Source: Croceicoccus gelatinilyticus
Lineage (GTDB): Bacteria; Pseudomonadota; Alphaproteobacteria; Sphingomonadales; Sphingomonadaceae
NCBI RefSeq assembly: GCF_018398395.1
Contig: NZ_JAHCBF010000008.1
Location: 27,627-91,626, forward strand
Direction: 5' to 3'
DNA length: 64,000 nucleotides
The first letter of the stretch is position 1. Every line of letters begins with the position of its first letter. A program made the translations under genes and the position numbers. Positions 44,340 to 53,679 of the stretch are shown here, one piece after another. The notes below the pieces were generated by a model that did no database searches, was not told the origin of the DNA, and worked only from the letters and a program-made list of their open reading frames with translations.

Positions 44340-46253
44340 ATGCGAGCGAAAGCCTGGCCGTGGCTGGCCATCGGGACGACGGCGATCGTATCGTCGGCAT
44401 TCGGATTCCTGGCACCTCAAGGCGAAGCGGCCCTGACGGACAGCGAAAGTGCTGCGGTCGCCACGACCGACGGGCAAGCGGTGAACAGGCCCTATTCGCC
44501 GCCGCTACGCAAACCGGCAGAGAACAACCTATACTTCGGCGATCTGCACCTTCACACAAGCTACTCGCCCGACGCCTTCCTGAACGGCACGCGGTCGGTC
44601 ACACCGGACGAGGCCTATCGCTTTGCCATGGGGCAGGGAGTCGGGGCCGACAACGGCGTTCCGGCCAAGCTGCGCCGCCCGCTCGATTTCATCGCGATTA
44701 CCGATCACGCCGAATATCTCGGCGTCTTCCCGCGCTTGCTGAACGAGGACGAGGAACTGACTCGTTGGCCGCTTGGCCTCGAATGGCTGGGCTATCTCCA
44801 GCGTAACGAGCGCGCCAAGATCGGCGTGGCCTTTGCAGATGCCATCCAGTCAACCGACAGCGCCTTGCGCACCCCCGATGCCGTGAACCGCAGTGTCTGG
44901 GGCGAGGTTGCCGACAACGCCGACCGCTATAACCGGCCAGGCCAGTTCACTGCGCTCGTCGGGTACGAATGGACTTCGATGATCAACGGCGACAACCTGC
45001 ACCGCGTCGTGCTGTTCCGCGGCGACGGGACCGAGGCGAAGAAGGTCCTGCCCTATACCGCACAGGATTCGACCGACCCCGAAGACCTCTGGAACGCGTT
45101 GGAGCAGTACGAGAAAGCGGGCGTTCGCACTTTGGCCATCGCGCATAACGGCAACGTGTCGAACGGGCGCATGTTTGCCCCCGTCACGATCAGCGGCCAG
45201 CCCTTGAACGCCGCTTATGCCCGCAAGCGCAGCCGGTGGGAGCCGGTCTACGAAGTCACGCAGGTCAAGGGTGACGGTGAAGCCCACCCCGCTCTTTCAC
45301 CCGATGACGAGTTCGCGGATTTCGAAACCTGGGATCAGGGCAACATTACGCTTTCGCAGCCCAAGACCAAGGACATGCTGCCTTACGAATATGCGCGCTC
45401 TGCGCTGAAGGAAGGCCTGCGCCACGAACGCAAGCTGGGAGCGAACCCGTTCGAATTCGGCATGATCGGTAGCACCGACCAGCATACCGGACTGTCCACC
45501 GCGAACGAGGATAACTTCTTCGGCAAGTTTCCTGAATCTGAACCGTCCGACCACCGTTGGCGCGAAAAAATGTCAGCCGTGCTGCAGCAAAGCTGGGAAC
45601 TGACCGCATCGGGCCTAGCCGCCGTATGGGCGCCCGAAAACACGCGCGAGGCGATCTTCGATGCGCTGAAACGGCGCGAGACTTACGGCACGACGGGATC
45701 GCGGATCCGGTTGCGGTTCTTCGGCGGCTACGGCTTTGCCAAGGGCGATATCAACCGGCCTGACTATGCCCGCGTCGGCTATCGCCATGGCGTGCCGATG
45801 GGCGGCGATCTGGGCCGGGCCACCAACGATGGCGCCCCGTCGTTCATGGTCCATGCGGTCCGCGATCCCGATGGGCCGAACCTCGACCGGGTTCAGGTCG
45901 TGAAGGGCTGGCTCGATGCCAAGGGCAAAACCCACGAAAAGGTCTATGACGTCGCGCTGTCCGATGGCCGCAAGGTCGGCCCCGATGGCAAGGCGCCGCC
46001 GGTGGGCAGCACGGTCGATGTTGCCAAGGCTACTTACGACAATTCGATCGGCGAACCGGAACTGGCGGCATGGTGGCGCGACCCCGATTTCGATGCCGGC
46101 CAGCCCGCGTTCTACTATGTCCGCGTGATCGAGATCCCGCGCCCGCGCTGGACGACATACGACATGGCCTATTTCGGTATCGAGATGCCCGCCGAAGTCC
46201 CCCGCACCGTGCAGGATCGCGCCTATAGCTCGCCGATCTGGTACCACCCGTGA
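44340..46253 (+). CDS. DUF3604 protein, PHP-like metal-dependent hydrolase
   Basis: 637 aa with an N-terminal signal or anchor (WLAIGTTAIVSSAFGFL). The first conserved block FGDLHLHTSYSPDA (near residue 66), AITDHAEYLG and later IGSTDQHTG carry His/Asp sets expected for a PHP-type metal site. The DUF3604 family is otherwise uncharacterised. GTG of the next gene overlaps its stop (GTGA). Together with the PpiC- and HupE-like genes this forms a recurring three-gene unit. Confidence 0.85.
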   Translation: MRAKAWPWLAIGTTAIVSSAFGFLAPQGEAALTDSESAAVATTDGQAVNRPYSPPLRKPAENNLYFGDLHLHTSYSPDAFLNGTRSVTPDEAYRFAMGQGVGADNGVPAKLRRPLDFIAITDHAEYLGVFPRLLNEDEELTRWPLGLEWLGYLQRNERAKIGVAFADAIQSTDSALRTPDAVNRSVWGEVADNADRYNRPGQFTALVGYEWTSMINGDNLHRVVLFRGDGTEAKKVLPYTAQDSTDPEDLWNALEQYEKAGVRTLAIAHNGNVSNGRMFAPVTISGQPLNAAYARKRSRWEPVYEVTQVKGDGEAHPALSPDDEFADFETWDQGNITLSQPKTKDMLPYEYARSALKEGLRHERKLGANPFEFGMIGSTDQHTGLSTANEDNFFGKFPESEPSDHRWREKMSAVLQQSWELTASGLAAVWAPENTREAIFDALKRRETYGTTGSRIRLRFFGGYGFAKGDINRPDYARVGYRHGVPMGGDLGRATNDGAPSFMVHAVRDPDGPNLDRVQVVKGWLDAKGKTHEKVYDVALSDGRKVGPDGKAPPVGSTVDVAKATYDNSIGEPELAAWWRDPDFDAGQPAFYYVRVIEIPRPRWTTYDMAYFGIEMPAEVPRTVQDRAYSSPIWYHP

Positions 46254-47107
46254 CGCGCCGCCGGATCGATCCGCTCTGGTGGTTCCTCGGCGCGGGGACG
46301 GCGATCTTTGTGCTGGCCGCGTTCATCGATCCAGATGGTGCGGACGATGCCTCTGTCATTCGCGTCGACCGGCCCGTTCTGGAGGCATACCTTGCCTCTG
46401 GCGGAGGTAACGGTCTGTCCGAAACGCTGTCATCCGGTCCGCTGAAGTTGGACGACATGTCTGCTGAAACGCGCGAGGCACTGGTCGCGCGGTATATCGA
46501 GGAAGAGGCCCTGTTCCGCGAGGCGCAGTCATGGGGTCTCGATCAGGATGACCCTGCCATCCGGCGCCGGTTGGGGCAGTCGATGCGCTTTGCCCTGCGC
46601 CCTGATGCCGTGACCGATCCGGGCGATGCGGAACTGCGCAAGTACTTCGAGGCTAACAAAGCCGACTATGCGGAGAGCGATCTCGTCACCTTCGAACACG
46701 TCTTCTTCGATGCTGCGCGTGGCGGGGCCGAAAACGCGGCGCAGAGGGCCAGTGCCTTCAAGCCCGGCAACGACTGGCAGGCCGCAGGCGACCGGTTCGC
46801 CTATCAGCGCACTTATGTCGGCGTACGGGCCGAACAAGTCTCCGCCCAACTTGGCGAGGGTTTCGCAGAACAGGTCTTCGCGCTCGAACCCACACCGGCA
46901 TGGCAGGGTCCGATCCAGTCTGACCTTGGCGCGCACCTTGTACGGGTCGTGCGGCATGACAAGTCTGGCGAACCGGAGTTCGCCGATTTGCGTCCGGTAG
47001 TGTTGGACGACTGGCTGCGCGAACGGCAATCGAGCGATCTTGAAAAGCGGGTCGATGCCATTGTCTCATCCTACGATTCCCAAATCGATCCGGCCCTGAC
47101 GCAGTGA
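46250..47107 (+). CDS. PpiC-type peptidyl-prolyl isomerase, membrane-anchored
   Basis: 285 aa from GTG 46250. An N-terminal helix (WWFLGAGTAIFVLAAF) precedes a SurA/PpiC-like N-domain and a parvulin-type domain around residues 120-235 (VTFEHVFFDAARGG, then PIQSDLGAHLVRV). It likely assists folding of periplasmic or membrane proteins; the partner may be the HupE-like or DUF3604 protein. It overlaps both neighbours. Confidence 0.75.
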   Translation: MTRRRIDPLWWFLGAGTAIFVLAAFIDPDGADDASVIRVDRPVLEAYLASGGGNGLSETLSSGPLKLDDMSAETREALVARYIEEEALFREAQSWGLDQDDPAIRRRLGQSMRFALRPDAVTDPGDAELRKYFEANKADYAESDLVTFEHVFFDAARGGAENAAQRASAFKPGNDWQAAGDRFAYQRTYVGVRAEQVSAQLGEGFAEQVFALEPTPAWQGPIQSDLGAHLVRVVRHDKSGEPEFADLRPVVLDDWLRERQSSDLEKRVDAIVSSYDSQIDPALTQ

Positions 47108-48090
47108 TGCGGCTACTCATCGCCCTGCTGCTTGCGTTCGGAGTGGTCGACCCCGCTGCCGCGCACGAAAGCCTGCCGGTCATTGTCGAACTGACCCAGC
47201 AGGACGCGACCCGCTATTCGGTGGTGACCCGCGCACCGGGCAATTTGCGCCGGCAGGATATGCCGTCCGTCTCGCTTGTCGGGTCGTGCGAGGAACTTAC
47301 CCCTTCGGGCCGTGCGCGGCAGTTCGATTGCGCGCAGCGCCCGACCGAACTCGCCATCGGCAAGTCCACGGCCGCAAGCGCACCCGCCGTCCTGCTGAAA
47401 GCCAGCTTCGCCAACGGCGAACGCCTAAGCGCCACGGCCCCGCCGGGCAGCCGCAGCCTGCTCCTCCCGCGTGAGGAAACGGCGAGCAGCGTGTTGTTCG
47501 GATACGTCAATATCGGCGTGGTCCATATCCTTACCGGGTTCGACCACTTGCTGTTCCTCGCCTGTCTCGTCCTCATCGCGCGGACGTGGCGGCGCACGGC
47601 GATCACGGTAACCGGCTTTACCATCGGCCACGCGGTCACGATCACGCTGGCGACGCTAGGTCTCGTGCGCGTCAATTCCGGCGCGGTCGAAGCGATCATC
47701 GCGCTGTCCATCGTATTCCTGGCCGCCGAACTGGTGCGAGGGGATCGCAGCGGACTGGTGTTCCGCAAGCCCGCCATCATCGCCACGGCCTTCGGCCTGC
47801 TGCACGGGCTGGGCTTTGCCGGCGCGCTGATGGGGATCGGCACGGCGCAGACGCAGCCTGTCCTCTCGCTCGTCGGATTCAATCTCGGCGTTGAGGCGGG
47901 GCAGCTGGCCTTCGTGGCGGCGGCGATGCTGCTCGGTCAGGCGCTCGTCCGTCTGCGCGAACGGATCGCAGCGCCGAAAACCGGCGAATACGCGATGCTC
48001 GCGTTTCTTAGCCTCGTCGGCACGGTCGGCGGTTACTGGTTCGTCGAACGCAGCGTCGGCATCGTCCTGGATGGCAGCCGCATATCCTGA
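47107..48090 (+). CDS. HupE/UreJ-family membrane protein
   Basis: About 327 aa from ATG 47107 (GTG 47104 is an alternative). A signal peptide ends PAAAHE, followed by a periplasmic domain of about 120 residues, then six or so helices. GFDHLLFLACLVLIARTW and FGLLHGLGFAGALM are the HupE/UreJ landmarks, with His and Asp in helices that may bind metal. HupE proteins are linked to nickel uptake, but in this operon type the transported ion is unproven. Confidence 0.82.
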   Translation: MRLLIALLLAFGVVDPAAAHESLPVIVELTQQDATRYSVVTRAPGNLRRQDMPSVSLVGSCEELTPSGRARQFDCAQRPTELAIGKSTAASAPAVLLKASFANGERLSATAPPGSRSLLLPREETASSVLFGYVNIGVVHILTGFDHLLFLACLVLIARTWRRTAITVTGFTIGHAVTITLATLGLVRVNSGAVEAIIALSIVFLAAELVRGDRSGLVFRKPAIIATAFGLLHGLGFAGALMGIGTAQTQPVLSLVGFNLGVEAGQLAFVAAAMLLGQALVRLRERIAAPKTGEYAMLAFLSLVGTVGGYWFVERSVGIVLDGSRIS

Positions 48091-48105
48091 GGCCTGGTGC
48101 TAGCC

Positions 48106-48561
48106 TCAGTTGTAGCTGGCGTAGACCCGCTGTCCGAAATCACCGAAGGCAATGACCTGATAGGGCTGCGTCTGGCCGCCCATTTCCATGCCGGGCGAAC
48201 CGATCGGCATTCGGGCCACGGCCAGCCCCTTCACGTCGGCAGGCTTTTCGCGCAGCAGCCGTTCGACTTCGGCAGCGGGCACATGGCCTTCGATGACGTA
48301 GCCTTCGACTTTCATCGTGTGGCACGAAACCAGATCGGCCGGCACGCCGAGCGCGGCCTTAACTTCCGGCATCGGTACGTCTTCGCGCATCACGACTTCG
48401 GCCTCCATGTCGGCGCGAATGTGCTCGGCCCACTTGTGGCAGCACCCGCAATTGGGATCGCGATACATGACATAAGGCGCCGCCTGCGCGGCCACGGTGC
48501 AAGCCGAGAGGACGAAAGCCGCGGCGATCGTCGCCATGCGGGTCAACTTTGCGGTCTTCAT
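48106..48561 (-). CDS. DUF411 metal-binding protein
   Basis: 151 aa. An N-terminal hydrophobic stretch AAAFVLSAC may be a lipoprotein signal. MYRDPNCGCCHKW has the CxCC motif and SCHTMKVEGYVIEGHVP the conserved second Cys/His set of DUF411, a family tied to copper and other metals. It is convergent with the HupE-like gene (15-nt gap) and is the last clear core gene before the island edge. Confidence 0.85.
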   Translation of the reverse strand: MKTAKLTRMATIAAAFVLSACTVAAQAAPYVMYRDPNCGCCHKWAEHIRADMEAEVVMREDVPMPEVKAALGVPADLVSCHTMKVEGYVIEGHVPAAEVERLLREKPADVKGLAVARMPIGSPGMEMGGQTQPYQVIAFGDFGQRVYASYN

Positions 48562-48655
48562 GCAGTCACTTTCGTATCGGGGTGCTAACAGGTGCTGACC
48601 TACTGTCTAGCGCCGGCTTCCCAGCCGCTCAACGTCGATGGCTCTGAAAAGAAAG

Positions 48656-48669
48656 TGGCGGAGACGGAG
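48656..48669. other. Candidate attachment site, tRNA-Ser 3' end remnant
   Basis: TGGCGGAGACGGAG equals, on the minus strand, CTCCGTCTCCGCCA, the usual end of a bacterial tRNA-Ser gene. No tRNA body is next to it. This fits an integration duplicate at the left edge of the island, the full tRNA lying outside the window to the right. The match is 14 nt only. Confidence 0.5.
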
Positions 48670-48730
48670 TCCGACCTATATCTGAAATAACGATTTGATA
48701 TCAGATCGATATGGATATTTCACAGTTCAG

Positions 48731-48754
48731 CAGACCCACACTCAGACCCACACT
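48731..48754. repeat. Two perfect 12-bp tandem repeats beside the att-like site
   Basis: CAGACCCACACT occurs twice in a row, 62 nt inside the island edge. Such repeats beside att sites can be arm-type integrase-binding sites. Confidence 0.5.
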
Positions 48755-48830
48755 TTTGAGTGGATGCAAGCGGACATCCTGAGATCGTGGGGGCTGGCTA
48801 TTAGCTGCGTCACATGTCGCTTGATGTTAG

Positions 48831-50066
48831 TTACCAACCATAGCGCGAAGGGTAAAATCCCTTATCATCGTCTGGTCCAAACACATGTTCAGCCTCGAAC
48901 AAGACCTCGAAACCTTCGACACTTGAAGCGCGCTCGGCTCGCTCGACAATTGCATTGAGCCAGTCAAGAAACTCGGCGGAACGCGGCGAGGACGTGGCTT
49001 TGAGTTCCTCAGTTAGTTGGCTGGCTAGACGGCGCAGCCGATCGCGTTTCTCAACCCGCTCGAATACGAGTTCAAGCACCTTGAGGCGCCGGTCTTTGAT
49101 ATAGGCTAGCCGTCGAGCCTCGTTGCGCCGACGTGCCTCTTCTTCCGCACGGATTCGGTCTTCTTCGGCCCTTCTGTCATCCTCGCGCTTGGCAGCGGCC
49201 AGAACGGCAAGACCAACGGCGATATCGTTCGCCATGTTTTCCACGCGCTGGATCTTGGCATCCTTGAAGGAGCGGCGAAGAGCTGACGAATATCGCAGAT
49301 AGAGATCGAACTCGAACGATACTTTGCCGGTCGGTGCATAATCCCATTCTGGCCAATGGCTTAATAAGGAAAAGCTCGGGGCGTAATCCCAATCGTTCCG
49401 TGCCCAGCGCCGCTCCCGCCGTTTTCGTTCCTTCTCTTCCTTCGCCAATTCCTCGGGCGTGGGCTCGTGCTGCGATCGCTTAACTGCTTCCTTTAAATTG
49501 AAGGGGACAATCACGCTTCCGTCCGTGAATGCGGAGCGTTCAGCCTTGCCGCTGAGTTCAAAGCCTTGAACCCGTGCGGCCATGACTATTCGGTTGAGCG
49601 ATAGCTCGATCCGATCGATTGAAGCCGGCGCGATCTCCACGTCGATCAAGCCGGACTTAGCGAGCCTCACCAATCCCCGTTCGTCGGGCTTTGCCTTGCG
49701 CAACTTGGCCATCGATCGCGTTACGATGGAATGTTCCTGATCGACCTTTTTGGGATCGAATGCCGAGGCCCGAACGCGGGCCTCTTCGCGGATTTGTGCG
49801 ACGGAATCGGGTTCGTTGCGTAGCTCTCCGCCAGCGATGTTGATCGTGTCGGAAATGCCCGGCTTCAGCTTGGGTAGCGGTGTTCGTTTGACCTTCTGGC
49901 CCGCTGCATGTTTTGCCCACCATCCCAGCGGAGGGTTGGGCACATCGTGCTTGCGGCAAATCTTGTGCAAGGCGACGTCAGAAAGACCGAATTCCTTTGC
50001 CAAGTGCGTCATCGGCTTGGACCAGACTAGCTCATAGAACTCGGAGCGGGTGAACTGACGTGCCAT
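48831..50066 (-). CDS. Island protein with N-terminal HTH-like segment, function unknown
   Basis: 411 aa. The N-terminus FTRSEFYELVWSKPMTHLA then GLSDVALHKICRKHDVPNPP followed by GWWAKHAAG is a conserved HTH-like segment seen in uncharacterised proteins of mobile elements. A charged middle and a Lys/Arg/Glu-rich probable coiled coil (about residues 280-350) follow. No catalytic motif is recognised. It is the last gene of the minus-strand defence-like set, 34 nt after the GIY-YIG gene, so it is probably cotranscribed. A regulatory or DNA-binding role is possible. Confidence 0.65.
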   Translation of the reverse strand: MARQFTRSEFYELVWSKPMTHLAKEFGLSDVALHKICRKHDVPNPPLGWWAKHAAGQKVKRTPLPKLKPGISDTINIAGGELRNEPDSVAQIREEARVRASAFDPKKVDQEHSIVTRSMAKLRKAKPDERGLVRLAKSGLIDVEIAPASIDRIELSLNRIVMAARVQGFELSGKAERSAFTDGSVIVPFNLKEAVKRSQHEPTPEELAKEEKERKRRERRWARNDWDYAPSFSLLSHWPEWDYAPTGKVSFEFDLYLRYSSALRRSFKDAKIQRVENMANDIAVGLAVLAAAKREDDRRAEEDRIRAEEEARRRNEARRLAYIKDRRLKVLELVFERVEKRDRLRRLASQLTEELKATSSPRSAEFLDWLNAIVERAERASSVEGFEVLFEAEHVFGPDDDKGFYPSRYGW

Positions 50067-50100
50067 GAGCTAACTTCGCCTGATTGCGTCCAAACGTTTG

Positions 50101-51300
50101 TTAGGCGTCATCTTGGGCAACGAACTCCGCCCGTGCGGGATCGTAAACGTGCTGCGTGACAGTACCGTCACTGATCCGCAACACCAATTCGTTGATGATC
50201 GAAAGCGGGACAAGGAACCACTCGCGCGGCTGGACAGTCTTGCCAAATCGATCGCCTGCAGAAAGATCAAGGCGGGCAGGCCCGAGCGCACGATGGATCA
50301 GCCGTTCGAGCTTGGTTCGATTGATGTTGAAGAGCTTGTACTCAGCCACGACTTCGACATCCGCGAGCAGGAAAGTCGGATCGTTACGCGCGTTGGCAAT
50401 CCGGCTGAGGACCGGCTGCCCTGTAACGCCGATCTTATGGATCAGCTCGCGATGCTCGTCGACGTAGGGATGCGACGATTTGCTGCGGAGTACATAGATC
50501 GTGCCGCTCTCAAGATCGTCGGGCTCAGCGGTGTCTCCAAAAAGCGGTCCTGCGCTTTGCTCGCTCACGCGCCTGGCGGACTCGTCCCGATAGAGCGACT
50601 TCTGGAATGAGCGTGAAAGGACCGTCGCCTCGGTTGCGTTGTCATAAATGACTCGGACACGGCGATCAGCCCGCTCATACTGAGTCGTAAAGGCGTCGGT
50701 CGAAGCGGCGATGTATGCGAGTTGCCCGCCGACGATGAAGAAATTCCCCGGCTGGATTTCGGCCAGCGTGACCTCAGAATTGCCGAGCGCCTTGGCCTGT
50801 CTGCTACCGGCCTTCAGATCGACCTGCACTGCCTCGAACAGCGGCTTGAACTCTTCGAAATCCTCGCACCTCTCACGGTTGGCGATTTCTTCAGCCGCTC
50901 TCTTCTCGGCCCGAGAACTCACATGCCGCAGCTTTGTAATATCATCTTCCGACCCCGGTTGGATGCCAAGTTCTGCCAGAAGTGCAGTGTCGTCTAGTTC
51001 GTCCCATGGTTTCCCTAACGGCTCGACTGCATCCAGAATTCCGTCCGGGTCCATGCTCGCCAACAGTTCTTGCGCTTCGGGAAGAGCGCGAAGCTTCTCA
51101 AGGCGGACGGCATAGAGTCGCTCAAAAATGTCATGATCCTCCCCATGCCTGGGGAGGCGTCCATGCTCTTTGACGAAACGCTGTATGTCCTCGAATCCTG
51201 CTATGATGCGTTCCTGTAGCGGGGTCAGCTTTCGAACCGGCTCGGGTGCTGTTTCGACACCAAGCTCGGCCAGCAGTTCGAGGTCACTCAATTCAGCCAT
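50101..51300 (-). CDS. GIY-YIG (T5orf172-type) nuclease-domain protein
   Basis: About 399 aa from ATG 51300, which overlaps the helicase stop by 8 nt. The C-terminal third is a GIY-YIG domain: GTIYVLRS at 266-273, KIGVTGQP at 289-296, Arg300, Glu332 and a closing REWFLVP near 362. The N-terminal 260 residues repeat the motif LLAELG twice and contain a central domain of unknown type. The nuclease may cut DNA that the partner helicase opens; this is inferred from fused gene order. Confidence 0.82.
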   Translation of the reverse strand: MAELSDLELLAELGVETAPEPVRKLTPLQERIIAGFEDIQRFVKEHGRLPRHGEDHDIFERLYAVRLEKLRALPEAQELLASMDPDGILDAVEPLGKPWDELDDTALLAELGIQPGSEDDITKLRHVSSRAEKRAAEEIANRERCEDFEEFKPLFEAVQVDLKAGSRQAKALGNSEVTLAEIQPGNFFIVGGQLAYIAASTDAFTTQYERADRRVRVIYDNATEATVLSRSFQKSLYRDESARRVSEQSAGPLFGDTAEPDDLESGTIYVLRSKSSHPYVDEHRELIHKIGVTGQPVLSRIANARNDPTFLLADVEVVAEYKLFNINRTKLERLIHRALGPARLDLSAGDRFGKTVQPREWFLVPLSIINELVLRISDGTVTQHVYDPARAEFVAQDDA

Positions 51301-53356
51301 TGCTGGCCTCTTTGGTGGCGTGGCGTTGGAGGAAAGCGATGCCCTCAGCCATCTTGCGTTCCCACGCATCTTGAGAAGTCAGCGACGGCAGCCGTCCGCG
51401 CTCCCGCTTGAATTCCAATGCACGCTCAGCAAGTGCGCGCGCATCTTCGTAGGTCAGCTTGTCCTTCTTTGCGTTGATGACCGCCTGAACCTGCAACAGG
51501 GTCTTTGCATCCATGGACTTGGCCAAGACCGCAATCGTTGCCTCGAACGGATTGACCCGGTCGATGAGATCGATGTCGAGCTCCGTCACGCTGAGCGCGA
51601 ACCTGCGCACACCTTCGATGAAGGCGGTATTTGCCTTGATTTCGCCATCACCATCGCTTGTCAGCACAGCCTTGGCTTGCTGGGTCAAAGTCATCGCAGC
51701 AACCGCCTGTTGGCGGACCGCTTCCTGATCGTGTTCGCTCAATTCGGGGTACTTTTCCCGAATGATCTTGCCCATCTTGAGCTGGGTTAGCTCTTCTGGA
51801 ACAACGTCGGGATCGAATACGCCGCGTTCGACGACTGCCTTGTCCTGCACAAAGGTCGCAATGACCTCGTTGAGATCCTCACGGCAGATACGCGTCGCCT
51901 CGACGCTCTTTGGCAGTTTGAGACCCTTGATCTCGAAATGCATCTGGCCGTGATCGTTCACGCCAAAATTCGTCTCACCTTCCTTGTATCCACCCGGCCC
52001 GTAGTCGAAGTCCGGTTTCGGCCCTGCGTCCTTTGGCGTGAAGTCGAAGCGGGGCGCGAGCACTTGCTCCATGAGCAAGCTCGCCGCAATCGCCTTGAGG
52101 TAATCGTTGATCGCGTCGACTACGAGCGGGCTGTCCGCCGCTGGTTCGGCGATCAGATTGGTAAAGCGAGCGCGGGTCTTACCCGGCGCATCTCGGGTTG
52201 CCCGGCCAATGATCTGGATGATTTCAGTTAGGCTGGAGCGATAGCCGACCGTCAACGCGTGTTCGCACCAGATCCAGTCGAAGCCTTCCTTCGCCATCCC
52301 CAGCGCGATGATGATGTCGACAAAGTCGCGATCCGATCGCGCATCGGGTGATTTCAGGGCTGCGGCGACGCGGTCGCGCTTGGCGGAATCGTCGTCGACG
52401 AGGTCGGCCACCTTGATAACGTTTCCGGCAGCCGTCTTGATAAGGTGGAACCCTGTCTCGGGATCGATGCCCTGCCAATCACCGAGGTGGTTCATGATGT
52501 CCTCGGCCTCGCGATGCTTGTCTTTCAGGCTCTCGCGCGAATTGACCGATGGGATGTGGACGATGGTCTTCACTGTCGGATCGAGCAGCGCCGAAATCTT
52601 CTCGGTGTAAGGCCCGGTGTAGAAGCTGTAGCCGATATCGAGGGTCTTCAGATACTCGTAGCCATTGAGCTGCTGGTAGTAGGTGTAGGTAACCGTCTCG
52701 AACTTGGCTTCGTCTTCCGGCGCAAGGACGGGAATGGCATCGCCACGGAAATAACTGCCCGTCATTGCCACGACATGCGCCTTGTCGCGCCCGATCAACT
52801 GCGCGAGCTGCGCGCCGAGACGGTTGCCCGCATCTGCTGAGACGTGGTGGAATTCGTCGATTGCGACCAAGCGGTTATCGAACGCTTCCGGCCCAAGCTC
52901 GTCGAAAGCGAAGCGGAATGTCGCATGAGTGCACACGAGCACCTTTTCGTCGCTCGCAAGGAATTCTCCGACCGCCTTCACCTTGGACTTCGCGACCTTG
53001 GGATCATCGGCACCCGGCGTGTTGCACAGGTTCCATTGCGGGGCGATGTTCCAGTCGGTGAAGAACCCGTACTTGCTCAGTGGTTCGCTGTTAAAACTCG
53101 CGCCGATCGAGCGTTCGGGCACGCAGATGATGGCTTGCCGCACATTCTGGTTCGCCAGCTTGTCGAGGGCGATGAACATGAGCGCACGCGATTTGCCCGA
53201 GGCGGGCGGGGACTTGATCAGCAGATATTGCTCGCCGCGCTTCTCATAGGCTTGCGCCTGCATCGGGCGCATGCCCAACTCGTCAGACTTGGCCGACGCG
53301 CCGGTCTGAGCGGTCGTGAACGATACGGCGGGAATGATCTGATCCTTGGCGCTCAT
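51293..53356 (-). CDS. SF2 DEAD/DEAH-box helicase, restriction-type
   Basis: 687 aa. Walker A is SPPASGKS at 49-56, the DEAD-box equivalent is DEFH at 167-170, motif III region AMTGSYFRG follows, and motif VI is QIIGRATRDAPGKTR. This is the layout of type III restriction/defence helicases rather than RecQ or UvrD. No nuclease motif was seen in the C-terminal 250 residues. The start overlaps the YafQ-like toxin stop by ATGA and its end overlaps the GIY-YIG gene, so toxin, helicase and nuclease are one translational unit. Confidence 0.85.
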   Translation of the reverse strand: MSAKDQIIPAVSFTTAQTGASAKSDELGMRPMQAQAYEKRGEQYLLIKSPPASGKSRALMFIALDKLANQNVRQAIICVPERSIGASFNSEPLSKYGFFTDWNIAPQWNLCNTPGADDPKVAKSKVKAVGEFLASDEKVLVCTHATFRFAFDELGPEAFDNRLVAIDEFHHVSADAGNRLGAQLAQLIGRDKAHVVAMTGSYFRGDAIPVLAPEDEAKFETVTYTYYQQLNGYEYLKTLDIGYSFYTGPYTEKISALLDPTVKTIVHIPSVNSRESLKDKHREAEDIMNHLGDWQGIDPETGFHLIKTAAGNVIKVADLVDDDSAKRDRVAAALKSPDARSDRDFVDIIIALGMAKEGFDWIWCEHALTVGYRSSLTEIIQIIGRATRDAPGKTRARFTNLIAEPAADSPLVVDAINDYLKAIAASLLMEQVLAPRFDFTPKDAGPKPDFDYGPGGYKEGETNFGVNDHGQMHFEIKGLKLPKSVEATRICREDLNEVIATFVQDKAVVERGVFDPDVVPEELTQLKMGKIIREKYPELSEHDQEAVRQQAVAAMTLTQQAKAVLTSDGDGEIKANTAFIEGVRRFALSVTELDIDLIDRVNPFEATIAVLAKSMDAKTLLQVQAVINAKKDKLTYEDARALAERALEFKRERGRLPSLTSQDAWERKMAEGIAFLQRHATKEASNG

Positions 53357-53679
53357 TTGAAAAGCTCACTGTGTGTTCCGGCGCGGGTGAAGAATATGCC
53401 GCCAGCGGGTGCCGGAATGTCTTCCACGCGGTAGATCAGCAGGAAATCGCCACCGACATGGCATTCGCGGTGGCCCTGCCATTCACCCTTGAGCGCGTGG
53501 TCCTTCCATTCGGGGCCGAGCGGCGCGTCATTGGCGATAAGCAGCAGCATGACCTGTTTGAGCTTTTTCATATCGTATCGGCCCGAACGCGACAGCCGCT
53601 CGTAGTCCTTCAGGAATGACTTCGCATAGCCAATCGTCCGGGGCAGCGCGGCGCGCTTGCTCGCAACCGGTTTTTTCAA
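53353..53679 (-). CDS. yafQ: YafQ-family mRNA interferase toxin
   Basis: 108 aa. Family landmarks are HALKGEWQGHRECHVGGD and GTHSELF, containing the conserved His, Asp and final His of YafQ ribonucleases that cut mRNA on the ribosome. The start is TTG 53679, overlapping the antitoxin stop, so it depends on coupling; the ORF is otherwise complete. It shares a 4-nt overlap with the helicase gene downstream, an unusual link between a toxin and a restriction gene. Confidence 0.88.
   Translation of the reverse strand: MKKPVASKRAALPRTIGYAKSFLKDYERLSRSGRYDMKKLKQVMLLLIANDAPLGPEWKDHALKGEWQGHRECHVGGDFLLIYRVEDIPAPAGGIFFTRAGTHSELFK

Noticed and set aside
48640..48680. Full tRNA-Ser gene
   Set aside because: Only the last 14 nt match; no acceptor or anticodon arms are present.
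48695..48958. 87-codon plus-strand frame at the island edge
   Set aside because: Crosses the tandem repeats and overlaps the HTH-like gene; no conserved sequence or ribosome site.
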